This document shows positions 18,989 to 28,402 of a DNA stretch of 64,000 nt, piece after piece. Made by a program: the position numbers and the translations under genes. The notes below the pieces were generated by a model that saw only the letters and a program-made list of their open reading frames with translations, did not search any database and was not told where the DNA came from. The stretch covers positions 1,089,499 through 1,153,498 of the forward strand of contig NC_022538.1 of NCBI RefSeq assembly GCF_000968055.1, in the 5' to 3' direction. The stretch comes from Alteracholeplasma palmae J233 (GTDB taxonomy: Bacteria > Bacillota_I > Bacilli_A > Acholeplasmatales > Acholeplasmataceae). How positions within the stretch are numbered: the stretch's first letter is position 1; the number at the start of each line of letters is the position of its first letter.

Positions 18989-21592
18989 TTATAAATCGTC
19001 ATCATCGAATAAATCTAATCGACTTAAACGTATTTTTTTCTCTTTTTTAACTAAAACTTCTTCAACAATTGGTGCTTTTTCTTCTTGTTTTTTAATCACA
19101 ATAGGTTCTTTTTTAGTGACTATAATAGGTTCTTCTAACTCTTCATTTATTGAGTTTTTAACTTCAATGTAGTAACCTTTTTCATCAATAATTTTCTTGC
19201 CAAATTTATTTGGTGTGTATTTTACTTCAGAAAGTGGCATCAATAATCCTGTTTTATCTGATAGTATTCTAATCGCTACATTATCTTTTGTTTGTGTCTT
19301 AGATAATCTTGACGCACTCATGACTAGATGTGGATTTGTTTTTTGTCTTTCTAAAATCATAATACCTTTTCTATATCTTGAATAAACTGGTAACTCATAA
19401 ACATTATCTTTGATAATATGTCCTCTATTTGTTAAGAAATAGAATTCATCTGAATCTTTAGCATAGAATGCTACACTAGCAGAGTCATTTTCTGATAGGG
19501 CAATTCCTTTTACACCAGATGCAGTTAGACCATATAAAGGTAACTCTTCTGTTTTAAATCTTAAGGCGTATCCATTTTGTGATAAAACAACAATGTTATT
19601 TTTTTGGTTCATATCAACTGATACAACTTCATCATCTTTAGATAGTTTCATGACTCTTACTGGTTTAGAGTATCTTGATATTTCTAAGTCTTCTAATTTA
19701 ACTTGTTTCATCATACCTTGCTTAGTAGCTAAGAGTAGATTCAAGTTCACTTTAAAATTAGAGATACAGTAGACTTTAATAATTTTTTCATCTTTGCTAA
19801 TAGTAACTATGTTATTAACATAAGTACCTAAATCTCCCCATTTTTGATCATCAATCTTATGAACAGGTAGGAATATATAATTTCCTAGGTTTGTAAACAA
19901 GAGTAATGTATCTAATGTTTGTACTTCTTCTTCGTATAAAATAGCATCATGCTCTTTTAATCCTGGAAGATTAGAAGCATTGTAACTTCTAAGTGATGAT
20001 CTTTTAACGTAGCCATCTTTAGTTATTCCTACAACTACTTTTTCATCAGTAATCAGTTGGGTTTCATCAATTTTAATATTTTCAATTTCTTCTTCTATTT
20101 GAGATAATCTTGGTGTTCCTAATGTATCGTGATAATACATTAATTCACCTTTAATAACTTCTAATAAAACTTTTTCATTTGTTAAAATCTCATTTAGTTC
20201 TTTGATTTTTTCATCTAATTTTCTATTTTCTTCTTCTAGTGCTAATATGTCTGTTGAAGATAATCTATAAAGTTGTAAAGTAACGATTGCTTCTGCTTGA
20301 AGTTCTGTGAAATCAAATCTTTTACATAAGTTTTCTTTTGAATCTGCTTTGTTTTTAGAAGATCTAATAATTTTAATAACTTCATCAACAACAGATACCA
20401 TCTTAATTAAACCTTCAACGATATGTTGGCGCTTTAATGCTTTTTCTAATTCAAAATTAGAACGGTTTGTAATAACTTCTTTTTGGTGTTCAATATAAGT
20501 TTTTAAAAGAGGAATCACACCAACTAAAACTGGTCTGTGATTCATAATAGCTACCATGTTATAGTTATAACTTACTTGAAGGTCTGTATTTTTTAATAAA
20601 TAATTGATAATAAATTGTGCATTGGCACCTTTTCTAAGATCTATAGCAATTCTTAATCCTTCTTGATCTGTTTCATCTCTTATTTCTAAAATATCATCAA
20701 TAGAGTTATTTACCCTTAATGTATCAATTGATTTAACTAATTCAGCTTTATTAACTTCATAAGGTATTTCAGTAACAACTATTCTATCTTGATTTTTAGC
20801 CATCTCTTCAGTCATTGTTTTAGCACGAACAATTACTTTTCCTGCACCTGTTTTTAAAGCACTTTGAATACCTTCTTTTCCTTGAACAATACCACCTGTT
20901 GGGAAATCCGGTCCCTTAATAATTCTTGCCATTTTACTAAACGGCATATCAGGTTCATCAATTAACGCGATAGTTGCTTTAACTACTTCTTTTAGATTAT
21001 GAGGAGGGATTTTAGTTGCATATCCGGCTGATATTCCCATTGCTCCATTGACTAAAAGATTAGGAAATTTTGCAGGTAGTACAGTAGGTTCTAATTCTTC
21101 ATCATCAAAGTTTGGAATAAAATTGACTGTTCTTTTATCTATATCTGCTAATAGTGCTTCTGCTTCTTTTGATAATCTAGTTTCAGTATAACGCATAGCT
21201 GCTGCGCTATCTCCATCAATAGAACCATTATTACCATGCATATCAATTAAAGGAACTCTCATTTTAAAATCTTGAGATAATCTTACCATAGCATCATAAA
21301 TACTAGAATCCCCATGTGGGTGATACTTACCCATAACTTCTCCGGCTATTCTAGCGGACTTTTTATATGATTTGTTAGAAAAAATCCCCATTTGTTGCAT
21401 CGCATACAAAATTCTTCTTTGAACTGGTTTTAATCCATCTCTAGCATCTGGTAATGCTCTTTCTTGAATAATATATTTAGAATATCTACCAAATCTCTCT
21501 GAAATAATATCTTCTAGCTTAATTGTTTGAACTTTCTCAGCAACAAAGGAATCTAATTTTTTATCTAGTTTTGTACTTTTTTTAACTGCCAT
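18989..21592 (-). CDS. parC: DNA topoisomerase IV subunit A
   Basis: The DNA-cleaving subunit of topoisomerase IV, which unlinks replicated chromosomes. About 867 residues. The winged-helix region carries RALPDARDGLKPVQRRILYAM and GEVMGKYHPHGDSSIYDAMVRLSQ, and the catalytic Tyr is in DGDSAAAMRYTETRLS. IDMHGNNGSIDGD is characteristic of ParC rather than GyrA. The C-terminal beta-pinwheel (from about 510) is of the less regular ParC type and ends in a charged tail. ATG 21592 follows GGGG and is separated from parE by one nucleotide. Confidence 0.95.
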   Translation of the reverse strand: MAVKKSTKLDKKLDSFVAEKVQTIKLEDIISERFGRYSKYIIQERALPDARDGLKPVQRRILYAMQQMGIFSNKSYKKSARIAGEVMGKYHPHGDSSIYDAMVRLSQDFKMRVPLIDMHGNNGSIDGDSAAAMRYTETRLSKEAEALLADIDKRTVNFIPNFDDEELEPTVLPAKFPNLLVNGAMGISAGYATKIPPHNLKEVVKATIALIDEPDMPFSKMARIIKGPDFPTGGIVQGKEGIQSALKTGAGKVIVRAKTMTEEMAKNQDRIVVTEIPYEVNKAELVKSIDTLRVNNSIDDILEIRDETDQEGLRIAIDLRKGANAQFIINYLLKNTDLQVSYNYNMVAIMNHRPVLVGVIPLLKTYIEHQKEVITNRSNFELEKALKRQHIVEGLIKMVSVVDEVIKIIRSSKNKADSKENLCKRFDFTELQAEAIVTLQLYRLSSTDILALEEENRKLDEKIKELNEILTNEKVLLEVIKGELMYYHDTLGTPRLSQIEEEIENIKIDETQLITDEKVVVGITKDGYVKRSSLRSYNASNLPGLKEHDAILYEEEVQTLDTLLLFTNLGNYIFLPVHKIDDQKWGDLGTYVNNIVTISKDEKIIKVYCISNFKVNLNLLLATKQGMMKQVKLEDLEISRYSKPVRVMKLSKDDEVVSVDMNQKNNIVVLSQNGYALRFKTEELPLYGLTASGVKGIALSENDSASVAFYAKDSDEFYFLTNRGHIIKDNVYELPVYSRYRKGIMILERQKTNPHLVMSASRLSKTQTKDNVAIRILSDKTGLLMPLSEVKYTPNKFGKKIIDEKGYYIEVKNSINEELEEPIIVTKKEPIVIKKQEEKAPIVEEVLVKKEKKIRLSRLDLFDDDDL

Positions 21593-21593
21593 A

Positions 21594-23561
21594 TTATTCC
21601 CCTGCCTTTTGTGATACATCAAAATCATCATTCATTTCAAAATCAACATTACTTTCAATCCATTCACGCCTTGGGGCAACTTGATCACCCATTAAAACTG
21701 TGATGTGTTTATCTGATTCATTTAAATCTTCAATTTTAACTTGTATAAGGGTTCTTGTTTCAGGGTTCATTGTAGTATCCCATAACTGATCACTATTCAT
21801 TTCTCCTAAACCTTTATATCTTTGAATAATATAATTAGCCCCTGCATCAACCAGTGCTGCTTTTAATTCTTCATCGCTCCATGCATACTGTATTTCATCT
21901 TTTTTACCACGTTTTTTAGTCAGTTTGTAAAGTGGTGGTAGCGCAATATATAATCTTCCGTCTTCTATCAAAGGTCTCATGTATCTAAAGAAGAATGTAA
22001 GGAGTAAGACTTGAATATGTGCCCCATCAGTATCAGCATCCGTCATAATAATTACTTTCTTATAGTTTGATTTTTTCAAATCAAAATCTATACCAAAATC
22101 AGCTCCAATCGTATGAATAATTGTGCTAATTTCTTCATTTTTAAGAATAGTTTCAGTATTTGTTTTTTCTGTATTAATTACTTTACCACGTAAAGGTAGG
22201 ATAGCTTGGAATCTTCTATTTCTTCCTTGTTTAGCAGATCCTCCAGCTGAGTCACCTTCGACTAAGAATAATTCATTAATTTCTCTATCTTTACCTTGAG
22301 CAGGGGTTAATTTTCCAGTTAATAAGACTTCTCTTTTAACTTTTTTCTTACCATTTCTAGCTTCTTCACGAGCCTTACGAGCCGCTTCACGAGCTCTTTG
22401 AGCTGCTAGTGATCTTTTTATAACATGATTAGCCACTTCTTTGTTTTCTTCAAAGAAGAAAGTCATTTTTTCATAAATAACAGCATCTGTCGCTGGTCTT
22501 GCTTCAGGGCTACCTAATTTGCCTTTTGTTTGCCCTTCAAATTCTAAAACATTTTCAGGTATTCTAAGAGAGATAACTGCTGTAAGTCCTTCTCTAATAT
22601 CAACCCCTTCTAAATTAGAATCTTTTTCTTTTAAAAGTGCGTATTTTCTAGCATAATCATTCACTGCTTTTGTTAATCCTGTTTTAAATCCTATTTCGTG
22701 TGTACCACCATCTTTAGTTCTAACGTTATTAACAAAAGATAGAATATTTTCGCTATAAGTTTCACTAAATTGTAAAGCAATTTCAACTTCTATTTCATTT
22801 TTCTTTGAAGTTGTATACTTTCCTTCTAAGAGTGAAACATCACTTACTGTACCTTTATTTTGATTTAAAAACTTAACATATTCCTTAATCCCATCTTCGT
22901 ATTGAAAGATATCTTTATTTTTCTTTCTTTCATCTACTAAGACTATTTTTAATCCCTTGTTTAAAAAAGCTGTTTCTCTTAAACGCTCTTTGATAATATC
23001 ATATTGAAATAAGGTAGTAGAAAATATCTTTGGATCTGGTTTAAACCAAACCTTTGTTCCGGTTTTAGTTGTATCCCCTAATCTATTCATTTTTCCTATT
23101 GTCTTGCCGCCGTCTTCAAAGCGTTGTTGGTATATACCTTTATCTTTATATACTGTTACTTCTAAAAATTGAGATAAGGCATTTACAACAGAAGATCCAA
23201 CTCCGTGAAGTCCCCCAGAAACTTTATAGCCTCCTTCAGAGCCAAATTTACCACCTGCGTGTAAAATTGTAAAAATAACTTGAGTCGTTGGAACACCTAA
23301 AGCATGTTTTTTATATGGCATCCCACGTCCATTATCTGTAATCTCAATAGAGTTATCTGCTAATATTGTTAAACTTATTTCATTTCCATATCCAGCTAGT
23401 ACCTCGTCAATAGCATTATCCACTATTTCCCATACTAGATGATGAAGTCCTCTTGAATCAGTTGATCCAATGTACATTCCAGGTCTTTTTCTTACTGCCT
23501 CTAATCCTTCAAGAACCTGAATAGAACCTTCATCATAATTTTTTGTAACTTTATCACTCAT
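21594..23561 (-). CDS. parE: DNA topoisomerase IV subunit B
   Basis: The ATPase subunit of topoisomerase IV, 655 residues. Seen are the GHKL ATP site (EIVDNAIDEVLAG, DNGRGMP, GGLHGVGSSVVNALS), the TOPRIM domain (VEGDSAGGSAKQGR, IMTDADTDGAHIQVLLLTFFFRYMRPL) and the C-terminal RYKGLGEMNSDQLWDTTMNP. The DADTDGAHIQ form and the YIGSTDSRGLHHLVWEIVDN start point to ParE rather than GyrB. It heads a four-gene run with parC, the kinase and the Fic-like protein. Confidence 0.95.
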   Translation of the reverse strand: MSDKVTKNYDEGSIQVLEGLEAVRKRPGMYIGSTDSRGLHHLVWEIVDNAIDEVLAGYGNEISLTILADNSIEITDNGRGMPYKKHALGVPTTQVIFTILHAGGKFGSEGGYKVSGGLHGVGSSVVNALSQFLEVTVYKDKGIYQQRFEDGGKTIGKMNRLGDTTKTGTKVWFKPDPKIFSTTLFQYDIIKERLRETAFLNKGLKIVLVDERKKNKDIFQYEDGIKEYVKFLNQNKGTVSDVSLLEGKYTTSKKNEIEVEIALQFSETYSENILSFVNNVRTKDGGTHEIGFKTGLTKAVNDYARKYALLKEKDSNLEGVDIREGLTAVISLRIPENVLEFEGQTKGKLGSPEARPATDAVIYEKMTFFFEENKEVANHVIKRSLAAQRAREAARKAREEARNGKKKVKREVLLTGKLTPAQGKDREINELFLVEGDSAGGSAKQGRNRRFQAILPLRGKVINTEKTNTETILKNEEISTIIHTIGADFGIDFDLKKSNYKKVIIMTDADTDGAHIQVLLLTFFFRYMRPLIEDGRLYIALPPLYKLTKKRGKKDEIQYAWSDEELKAALVDAGANYIIQRYKGLGEMNSDQLWDTTMNPETRTLIQVKIEDLNESDKHITVLMGDQVAPRREWIESNVDFEMNDDFDVSQKAGE

Positions 23562-23587
23562 ATTATCACCATCTCTTTGTAATCTTA

Positions 23588-23616
23588 ATTATAACAAAAA
23601 ACATACGCATCTACAA
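23588..23616 (-). promoter_or_regulatory. parE operon promoter
   Basis: TTGTAG (23616-23611), 17 bp and TATAAT (23593-23588) on the minus strand, 27 bp upstream of the parE start. Confidence 0.65.
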
Positions 23617-23681
23617 CATTATGACTATATTTTCACTTTATTAAAGTCTTTTACTTTTCTTATTTTATATTATATTTTGTA

Positions 23682-23776
23682 TGCTATAATATAAGATATC
23701 ATATTTCTAAATATTAAATATGGAAGATTTTATACTTGAAAGGAGTTAGCTATACTATCGTATAGTTACGCAGAGG
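23682..23776 (+). promoter_or_regulatory. plsY promoter and structured leader with mini-ORF and hairpin
   Basis: TGCTATAAT (23682-23690) is an extended -10 box. The leader then holds a nine-codon mini-ORF (ATG 23720 to TAG 23747-23749), a strong AAAGGAG (23739-23745) inside its end, and a hairpin AGCTATAC-TATC-GTATAGTT (23748-23767). The sequence ACGCAGAGG runs directly into the plsY ATG. The strong ribosome-binding sequence is 31 nt from the start on the linear sequence; folding the hairpin would bring it to about 11 nt. This suggests structure-dependent initiation or coupling. Confidence 0.5.
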
Positions 23777-24457
23777 ATGACAATTTTTTATATAGTACTT
23801 TTAATGATTTTTTCTTATTTATTAGGTTCTATTCCCTTTGGACTAGTAGTTGGTAAATTATTTAAAAAAATTGATATTAGAGAACACGGTTCTAAAAATG
23901 TAGGATCTACTAATGCAGTTAGAGTTTTAGGTTTTAAGTGGGGCGTATTAACTTTTATATTTGACTGTTTAAAAGGTGCATTGCCTATTTTAATCGTAAA
24001 ATATTTTATTGGTGATACTAATTTATATGTTCTAGGTAGTGTTAACGTGATTATTATGTATGGTGCAGCTTCAGTGATTGGCCATATTTATCCAATTTAT
24101 ATTGGTTTTAAAGGTGGAAAAGCGGTTGCTACTTCTGTTGGTGCTGTTATTGCTATTTCTCCGATTATTGGTGTAAGCGGTATTCTTATCTTCTTTTTAA
24201 TTGTTTGGATTACCAAATATGCATCCATTGCTTCTATGATAGCATCTGTTTCAGTTGGCGTTGCATTATGGGTAGATACAGTTTGGTTAACGATATTTAT
24301 TGATGCTGGTCCTAATAATAATTCTTTACAGTATAATTTAGTTAATCTAATTTTAGTTTCTGTTTTAGTTTGTATGATTTTATATAAGCATAGAAAAAAC
24401 TTTATTAAGTTACTTAAAGGTACTGAAAATAAATTTGGTTCAAAAAAAGATAAATAG
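23777..24457 (+). CDS. plsY: Glycerol-3-phosphate acyltransferase PlsY
   Basis: Transfers acyl from acyl-phosphate to glycerol-3-phosphate, the first step of phospholipid synthesis, in the membrane. 226 residues with about six hydrophobic segments. The family motifs are SYLLGSIPFGLVVGKL, the REHGSKNVGSTNAVRVLG loop, the GHIYPIYIGFKGGKAVATSVG loop, and a final short cytoplasmic tail. No in-frame start codon exists upstream after the TAG at 23747, so ATG 23777 is the start although the nearest strong Shine-Dalgarno is beyond a hairpin. A PlsC-like enzyme for the next step is at 46733. Confidence 0.96.
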   Translation: MTIFYIVLLMIFSYLLGSIPFGLVVGKLFKKIDIREHGSKNVGSTNAVRVLGFKWGVLTFIFDCLKGALPILIVKYFIGDTNLYVLGSVNVIIMYGAASVIGHIYPIYIGFKGGKAVATSVGAVIAISPIIGVSGILIFFLIVWITKYASIASMIASVSVGVALWVDTVWLTIFIDAGPNNNSLQYNLVNLILVSVLVCMILYKHRKNFIKLLKGTENKFGSKKDK

Positions 24458-24465
24458 TCAATCAG

Positions 24466-24498
24466 ATCACTTGAGTTAAATACTCAGGTGATTTTTTT
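24466..24498 (+). terminator. Terminator of plsY
   Basis: ATCACTTGAGT (24466-24476) pairs with ACTCAGGTGAT (24482-24492), with one G-U pair, followed by seven T. Confidence 0.85.
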
Positions 24499-24500
24499 AT

Positions 24501-24548
24501 AAAAAAACTTTCTGTATATTCTAGTTAAATGAACATACAGAAAGTTTT
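24501..24548 (-). terminator. Terminator of the DUF1294 gene
   Basis: A 14-bp stem AAAACTTTCTGTAT (24504-24517) and ATACAGAAAGTTTT (24535-24548) with a 17-nt loop; the minus-strand side ends in a T run. It sits between the convergent plsY and DUF1294 genes. Confidence 0.8.
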
Positions 24549-24551
24549 ATT

Positions 24552-24836
24552 TTATTTATATGTTAGGTAAACAAGTAAACCTAAAATTCCTAAATGCAAA
24601 ATAAATGATAACCAATTGACCCATTTAAAATACCAATGTTTATTTTTATGTCTAAGTTTATAAAGGGCTAATAACCCACCTATTGAACCTAATAAAAAAG
24701 ATGCTAATAATAGAGTCTTTTCTTTTGTTCTCCATTTTCCTTTAATAGATTTTTTCTTATCATTTCTATAAAGAATATAAGTAAAAATAGATAATAAAAA
24801 CCATAAGATAATATATCCAATAACTACTATTTCCAT
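24552..24836 (-). CDS. DUF1294 small membrane protein
   Basis: A 94-residue protein with three hydrophobic segments separated by YRNDKKKSIKGKWRTKEKTLL and the typical LGSIGGLLALYKLRHKNKHWYFKWV block of DUF1294. AAAGGAG precedes the ATG. The function of the family is unknown. It is bounded by terminators on both sides, so it is probably a single-gene unit. Confidence 0.88.
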   Translation of the reverse strand: MEIVVIGYIILWFLLSIFTYILYRNDKKKSIKGKWRTKEKTLLLASFLLGSIGGLLALYKLRHKNKHWYFKWVNWLSFILHLGILGLLVYLTYK

Positions 24837-24852
24837 AATTTCTCCTTTTTAA

Positions 24853-24887
24853 TAAAAAACTTAGAATACTATTTAAGTTTCTAAGTT
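24853..24887 (-). terminator. Terminator of the oxidoreductase gene
   Basis: AACTTAGAA (24858-24866) and TTCTAAGTT (24879-24887) form a stem, with a T run on the minus strand after it. Confidence 0.7.
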
Positions 24888-24894
24888 TAATTTG

Positions 24895-25461
24895 TTATTT
24901 ATTAAAGTGTGTATTAATTTCTGCTAAGAAGTTGTTTCTTGATTCTTCAACATGTACTGTTGGGCAGTGAATCCAAGTAACATTGTTAATTCCTACAGTT
25001 CTTAAAATTCCATTAGCCAATACATTTTGGATTGGATCGCCAAGGAATGAGAATATTTTTTTATCAATATTAGCAGTTGTAATAATAGTTGCTCTTTCAG
25101 ATTTTAATAATCCTTTTAATTGATGATCTACTTCACCATATACTTGTCCTTTTAAGAATACTTTATCATAGAATCCTTTAAGAATAGCTGGTTCACCATA
25201 CCACCAAATTGGGAAAATAAATACTAATTCATCAGCTTCTTTGACTCTTTTTACGTAGTCAGCTGCTTTTTCATCTGCATATTCACCTTTAACAAAAACC
25301 TTTAAATCTTCAGGTCTCATTACTGGATTAAATCCGTCTTTATTTAAATCTATTACATCTATTTCATGGTTCTTTTTTGCAAGTAATTCTTTTACTTGTC
25401 CTAACACATGATGATTAAAACTTCCATCCCATGGATGTGCATATACGATTAATGTTTTCAT
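24895..25461 (-). CDS. NAD(P)H-dependent flavin oxidoreductase (KefF/MdaB-type)
   Basis: About 188 residues with a flavodoxin-like fold of the NAD(P)H:quinone reductase group. KTLIVYAHPWDGSFNHHVLGQVKELL at the N-terminus is the phosphate-binding start for FMN/FAD. IFPIWWYGEPAILKGFYDKVF is the family signature, and a TTANID segment follows. It probably reduces quinones or other electrophiles in the cytoplasm. AAAGGAG lies 6 nt before ATG 25461, which rules out a longer frame from 25509. Confidence 0.88.
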   Translation of the reverse strand: MKTLIVYAHPWDGSFNHHVLGQVKELLAKKNHEIDVIDLNKDGFNPVMRPEDLKVFVKGEYADEKAADYVKRVKEADELVFIFPIWWYGEPAILKGFYDKVFLKGQVYGEVDHQLKGLLKSERATIITTANIDKKIFSFLGDPIQNVLANGILRTVGINNVTWIHCPTVHVEESRNNFLAEINTHFNK

Positions 25462-25554
25462 AACTGTCTCCTTTATTATTTCCATTATACATTCTAGCAT
25501 GCTGTTCATATTTTTTGTAGTAATACGCTTAAAATACTATATTTTAGTGTCTTT

Positions 25555-26418
25555 TTAGTTTTGAATGTCTCTTCTGTCGTTTACATTAACAAAAATTGTT
25601 TTCTTGATTGAAAGTTTTTCTTTGTTAAAGTAGTCAAGTAAAGCTTTTCTCAATTCATTTTCTATACTTCCATTTTTCAAAGTATTTGTTTTAGCTGTAA
25701 TACGCAAGGTTATACCTTCATCTAAAATTGAAGTAATCACTGCCTTATTAGGTATTTCTAATACTTCTGGGTGCGTTTCTTTAAATTGAGCTAGAAACTG
25801 AGCAAATTGTTCACTTTCAATTGAATTAACATCAAAGTCACTTGATACTTTAAAGTCTACTACAGCAAGCGATGTATTCAAACTAGAATTAAGAACCATT
25901 TTGATATCACCATTGTTAATCGTGATGACATCGTTTTTCCATGTAGTAATTTTAGTTGTTCTAATACCTATATCTGTAATAAACCCTTTAACTCCATTAA
26001 TTTCTACTAAATCACCTAATCTAAATGTTTTTTCAACAATTAAAAAACATCCACTAATGACATCTTTAATGAGTTCTTGAGCACCAAAGCCAACGGCAAA
26101 GGCTAATACTCCAGCACCTGCTAAAACCGGCATAATATCGATTCCAACTTCTTGTAAAATCATAATAGTAATCCAAAAGACAAAAAGAGCTCTAATCATA
26201 TTTGCAATCAGTCTTTTTACCGTAATTGACTCTTTTGTTTCTTTTGTCTTTTTAGTTTTCTTAACAAAAACCCTAGTTAAAAGAATCAGTAATGAGGCTA
26301 CTAAAAGCCAAAATATGATCATTACAATGGATGTTAAAAGTGTTGTGATAGACTCGTTTTGAACAACGCTTCTAATAAAATTGGTGATTGTTTCTCTTAA
26401 TTGATTAACTAAACTCAT
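25555..26418 (-). CDS. Small-conductance mechanosensitive channel, MscS family
   Basis: A 287-residue channel protein that releases solutes on osmotic downshock. Three hydrophobic segments are followed by the pore-lining helix VLAGAGVLAFAVGFGAQELIKDVISGCFLIVEKTFRLGDLVEI, the hallmark of the family. A beta domain (GVKGFITDIGIRTTKITTWKNDVITINNGDI) and a C-terminal alpha/beta domain follow. It begins 10 nt after the alpha/beta hydrolase gene and is probably cotranscribed with it. Osmotic valves matter particularly in wall-less cells. Confidence 0.93.
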   Translation of the reverse strand: MSLVNQLRETITNFIRSVVQNESITTLLTSIVMIIFWLLVASLLILLTRVFVKKTKKTKETKESITVKRLIANMIRALFVFWITIMILQEVGIDIMPVLAGAGVLAFAVGFGAQELIKDVISGCFLIVEKTFRLGDLVEINGVKGFITDIGIRTTKITTWKNDVITINNGDIKMVLNSSLNTSLAVVDFKVSSDFDVNSIESEQFAQFLAQFKETHPEVLEIPNKAVITSILDEGITLRITAKTNTLKNGSIENELRKALLDYFNKEKLSIKKTIFVNVNDRRDIQN

Positions 26419-26428
26419 ATAAATACCT

Positions 26429-27454
26429 CTATTCTTCTAAAAATTTGATGACTTGATTAAATGTCATAAGAGCATAGTTATTGCCATCTTCATTCTTTGT
26501 TCCTAAGTTAAACTGATATTCGTGTGCAAGATTAGCATCATAAAATACTTTTGTAACTAAAACTCCTTTTTCTTCTAAAACTTTTGCTAGTTGTTTCCCT
26601 TGTTCTTCAAAAGAGTAATCTTTAGCATCTGTGATAAATGTTTTAGGAAAATCCTTTGTAACATAATTTTTTATCGTTAGGACATCCCACTTTTCATTTT
26701 TATCCCATTTCATGTCTCCTAAATATGCAGCACCTATTCTTCTTGATAGAAATGGTATTATCTGACCAAGAATTGATGTGCCTATTGGATTTAAAAGTTC
26801 TTTTAATAACCCAAAATCATAAGGTCCACAATAAAGTAAAATAGATTTAATTTGTTCTTTATTCATGACTTTATTAATATTTACTAATGCTTCATATTTT
26901 GGGTTTGTTTGAATAAGTGCAAATTGGGCAATAATATGAGCCCCTGCAGAATCTCCGCCTAGTATGATTTGATTTAAATCAACCATTGGATAAAGGTCAA
27001 TATTTTTTTCTAAATGTTGATAAACTTCAGATACTTGAATAATAGGCATGGGATACTTAGCTTTTGGAGCATATTGATAGTTTAAATTAATAATTGTATA
27101 TCCCTTATGGGCTAAAACTTTTAAATAGGATTCATTTCCTGATTTATCTCCTGAAACAAATGCTCCGCCATGTACCCAAATAACTGTTGGATACCTCTTT
27201 TGATTTTCTATAGGGCTTATGATGTTAAATTGATTTTTAGAACTAATCGATTCATAATCATAATCCTTAGAAACATAGACTTCACTTGAAATCAACTCAA
27301 TATCATCATGCTCAGTATACTTTCCTTGACTAAACGCCATTCTAGTCAGCCAAACTGAAGGATAAACTGATACATATGAAAAAATAAAAATTCCTGTTGT
27401 TAAGACCAAGATGATGATGAAAAAACGGATAAAAAATTTAAATATTTTCTTCAT
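26429..27454 (-). CDS. Membrane-anchored alpha/beta hydrolase (HSL/esterase type)
   Basis: About 341 residues. An N-terminal hydrophobic segment (FKFFIRFFIIILVLTTGIFIFSYV) acts as an anchor or uncleaved signal. The hydrolase domain has the oxyanion motif WVHGGAFVSGDKSG, the nucleophile elbow GGDSAGAH, and Asp and His candidates in TDAKDYSFEEQG and ANLAHEY. The layout fits carboxylesterases of the HSL/BD-FAE group; the substrate is unknown. ATG 27454 has AAAGGA upstream; a frame from 27493 adds an implausible extension. It is divergent from rluF. Confidence 0.85.
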   Translation of the reverse strand: MKKIFKFFIRFFIIILVLTTGIFIFSYVSVYPSVWLTRMAFSQGKYTEHDDIELISSEVYVSKDYDYESISSKNQFNIISPIENQKRYPTVIWVHGGAFVSGDKSGNESYLKVLAHKGYTIINLNYQYAPKAKYPMPIIQVSEVYQHLEKNIDLYPMVDLNQIILGGDSAGAHIIAQFALIQTNPKYEALVNINKVMNKEQIKSILLYCGPYDFGLLKELLNPIGTSILGQIIPFLSRRIGAAYLGDMKWDKNEKWDVLTIKNYVTKDFPKTFITDAKDYSFEEQGKQLAKVLEEKGVLVTKVFYDANLAHEYQFNLGTKNEDGNNYALMTFNQVIKFLEE

Positions 27455-27545
27455 TATTTCACATCCTTTACTTTTACATCTATATTTTATCATACTTACT
27501 AATGCATATTAAAGTAAAATAGTGTACAATACCTATGGTGATAAT

Positions 27546-28334
27546 ATGTTAAAAGCTATTTTTGATAATAGTATTTCAGTTAAAAATCAAAATTTAATAG
27601 AGCACGATAAAAAAGAGTCTGTTCGCTTAAACAAATATATATCAGATAGTGGTATTGTTTCTAGACGTGAAGCAGATCGTTTAATTATACAAAAGAAAGT
27701 TAAAATTAATGGTAAAATTGCTGAAACCGGTATGCAAGTACTTCCTTCTGATATTGTTACATTAGATAATAAAGTAATTTCTGTAAAAAATAAAAAGGTT
27801 TATTTAGCATTAAACAAGCCTGAAGGCATAGTTTGTATAACTGATACAACCATAAAAAATAATATCATTACATTTATGGATTACAAAGAAACTATTTTCC
27901 CAATTGGCAGATTAGATAAAGATTCTTGTGGACTTATTCTACTTACTAATGACGGTGATATTGTTAATAAAATATTAAGATCAGAAAATAATCATGATAA
28001 GGAATATTATGTAGAAGTGGATCGAGCATTTGATGATGATTTTGTTTTAAAAATGGAATCAGGTGTCACTATTTATAATCCTGTTACACATAAAAATCAA
28101 AAGACACTTCCTTCAAAAGTTAAAAGGGTATCTCATAAAGCCTTTCATCTTACCATTAATCAAGGTCTTAATTTACAAATACGAAGAATGTGTAAAGCAT
28201 TAGGATATCATGTTAATTTTCTTGAACGTATTAGAATCATGAATATTCATCTGAAAGATTTAAAAAAAGGTCATTACAGACTTTTAACAGAAGACGAACT
28301 CAAAGACTTAAATTCATCTATTAACTATAAATAA
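27546..28334 (+). CDS. rluF: 23S rRNA pseudouridine synthase RluF-like
   Basis: Modifies uridine in 23S rRNA (position 2604 in E. coli). About 262 residues. An S4 RNA-binding domain (SVRLNKYISDSGIVSRREADRLIIQKKVKINGK) is followed by the catalytic Asp in FPIGRLDKDSCGLILLTNDGDIVNKILRSENNHDKEYYV, and by QGLNLQIRRMCKALGYHV...RIRIMNI, which is typical of RluF within the RluB/E/F family. An N-terminal extension of about 25 residues precedes S4. ATG 27546 follows GGTGAT; the GTG at 27522 is less likely. Confidence 0.9.
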   Translation: MLKAIFDNSISVKNQNLIEHDKKESVRLNKYISDSGIVSRREADRLIIQKKVKINGKIAETGMQVLPSDIVTLDNKVISVKNKKVYLALNKPEGIVCITDTTIKNNIITFMDYKETIFPIGRLDKDSCGLILLTNDGDIVNKILRSENNHDKEYYVEVDRAFDDDFVLKMESGVTIYNPVTHKNQKTLPSKVKRVSHKAFHLTINQGLNLQIRRMCKALGYHVNFLERIRIMNIHLKDLKKGHYRLLTEDELKDLNSSINYK

Positions 28335-28392
28335 GAAAATAATAACTTCTGAGGCTTAATCTAAAAAGTTATTATTTTTCTTTTTTTATATT
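28335..28392. terminator. Bidirectional terminator between rluF and the P1B ATPase
   Basis: AAAATAATAACTT (28336-28348) pairs with AAGTTATTATTTT (28376-28388). T runs follow on the plus strand and A runs precede, so it can serve both convergent genes. Confidence 0.7.
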
Positions 28393-28402
28393 TTTTTAGT
28401 CT

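Noticed and set aside
21594..23561. parE considered as gyrB
   Set aside because: TOPRIM sequence DADTDGAHIQ and partner sequence IDMHGNNGSIDGD are of the topoisomerase IV type.
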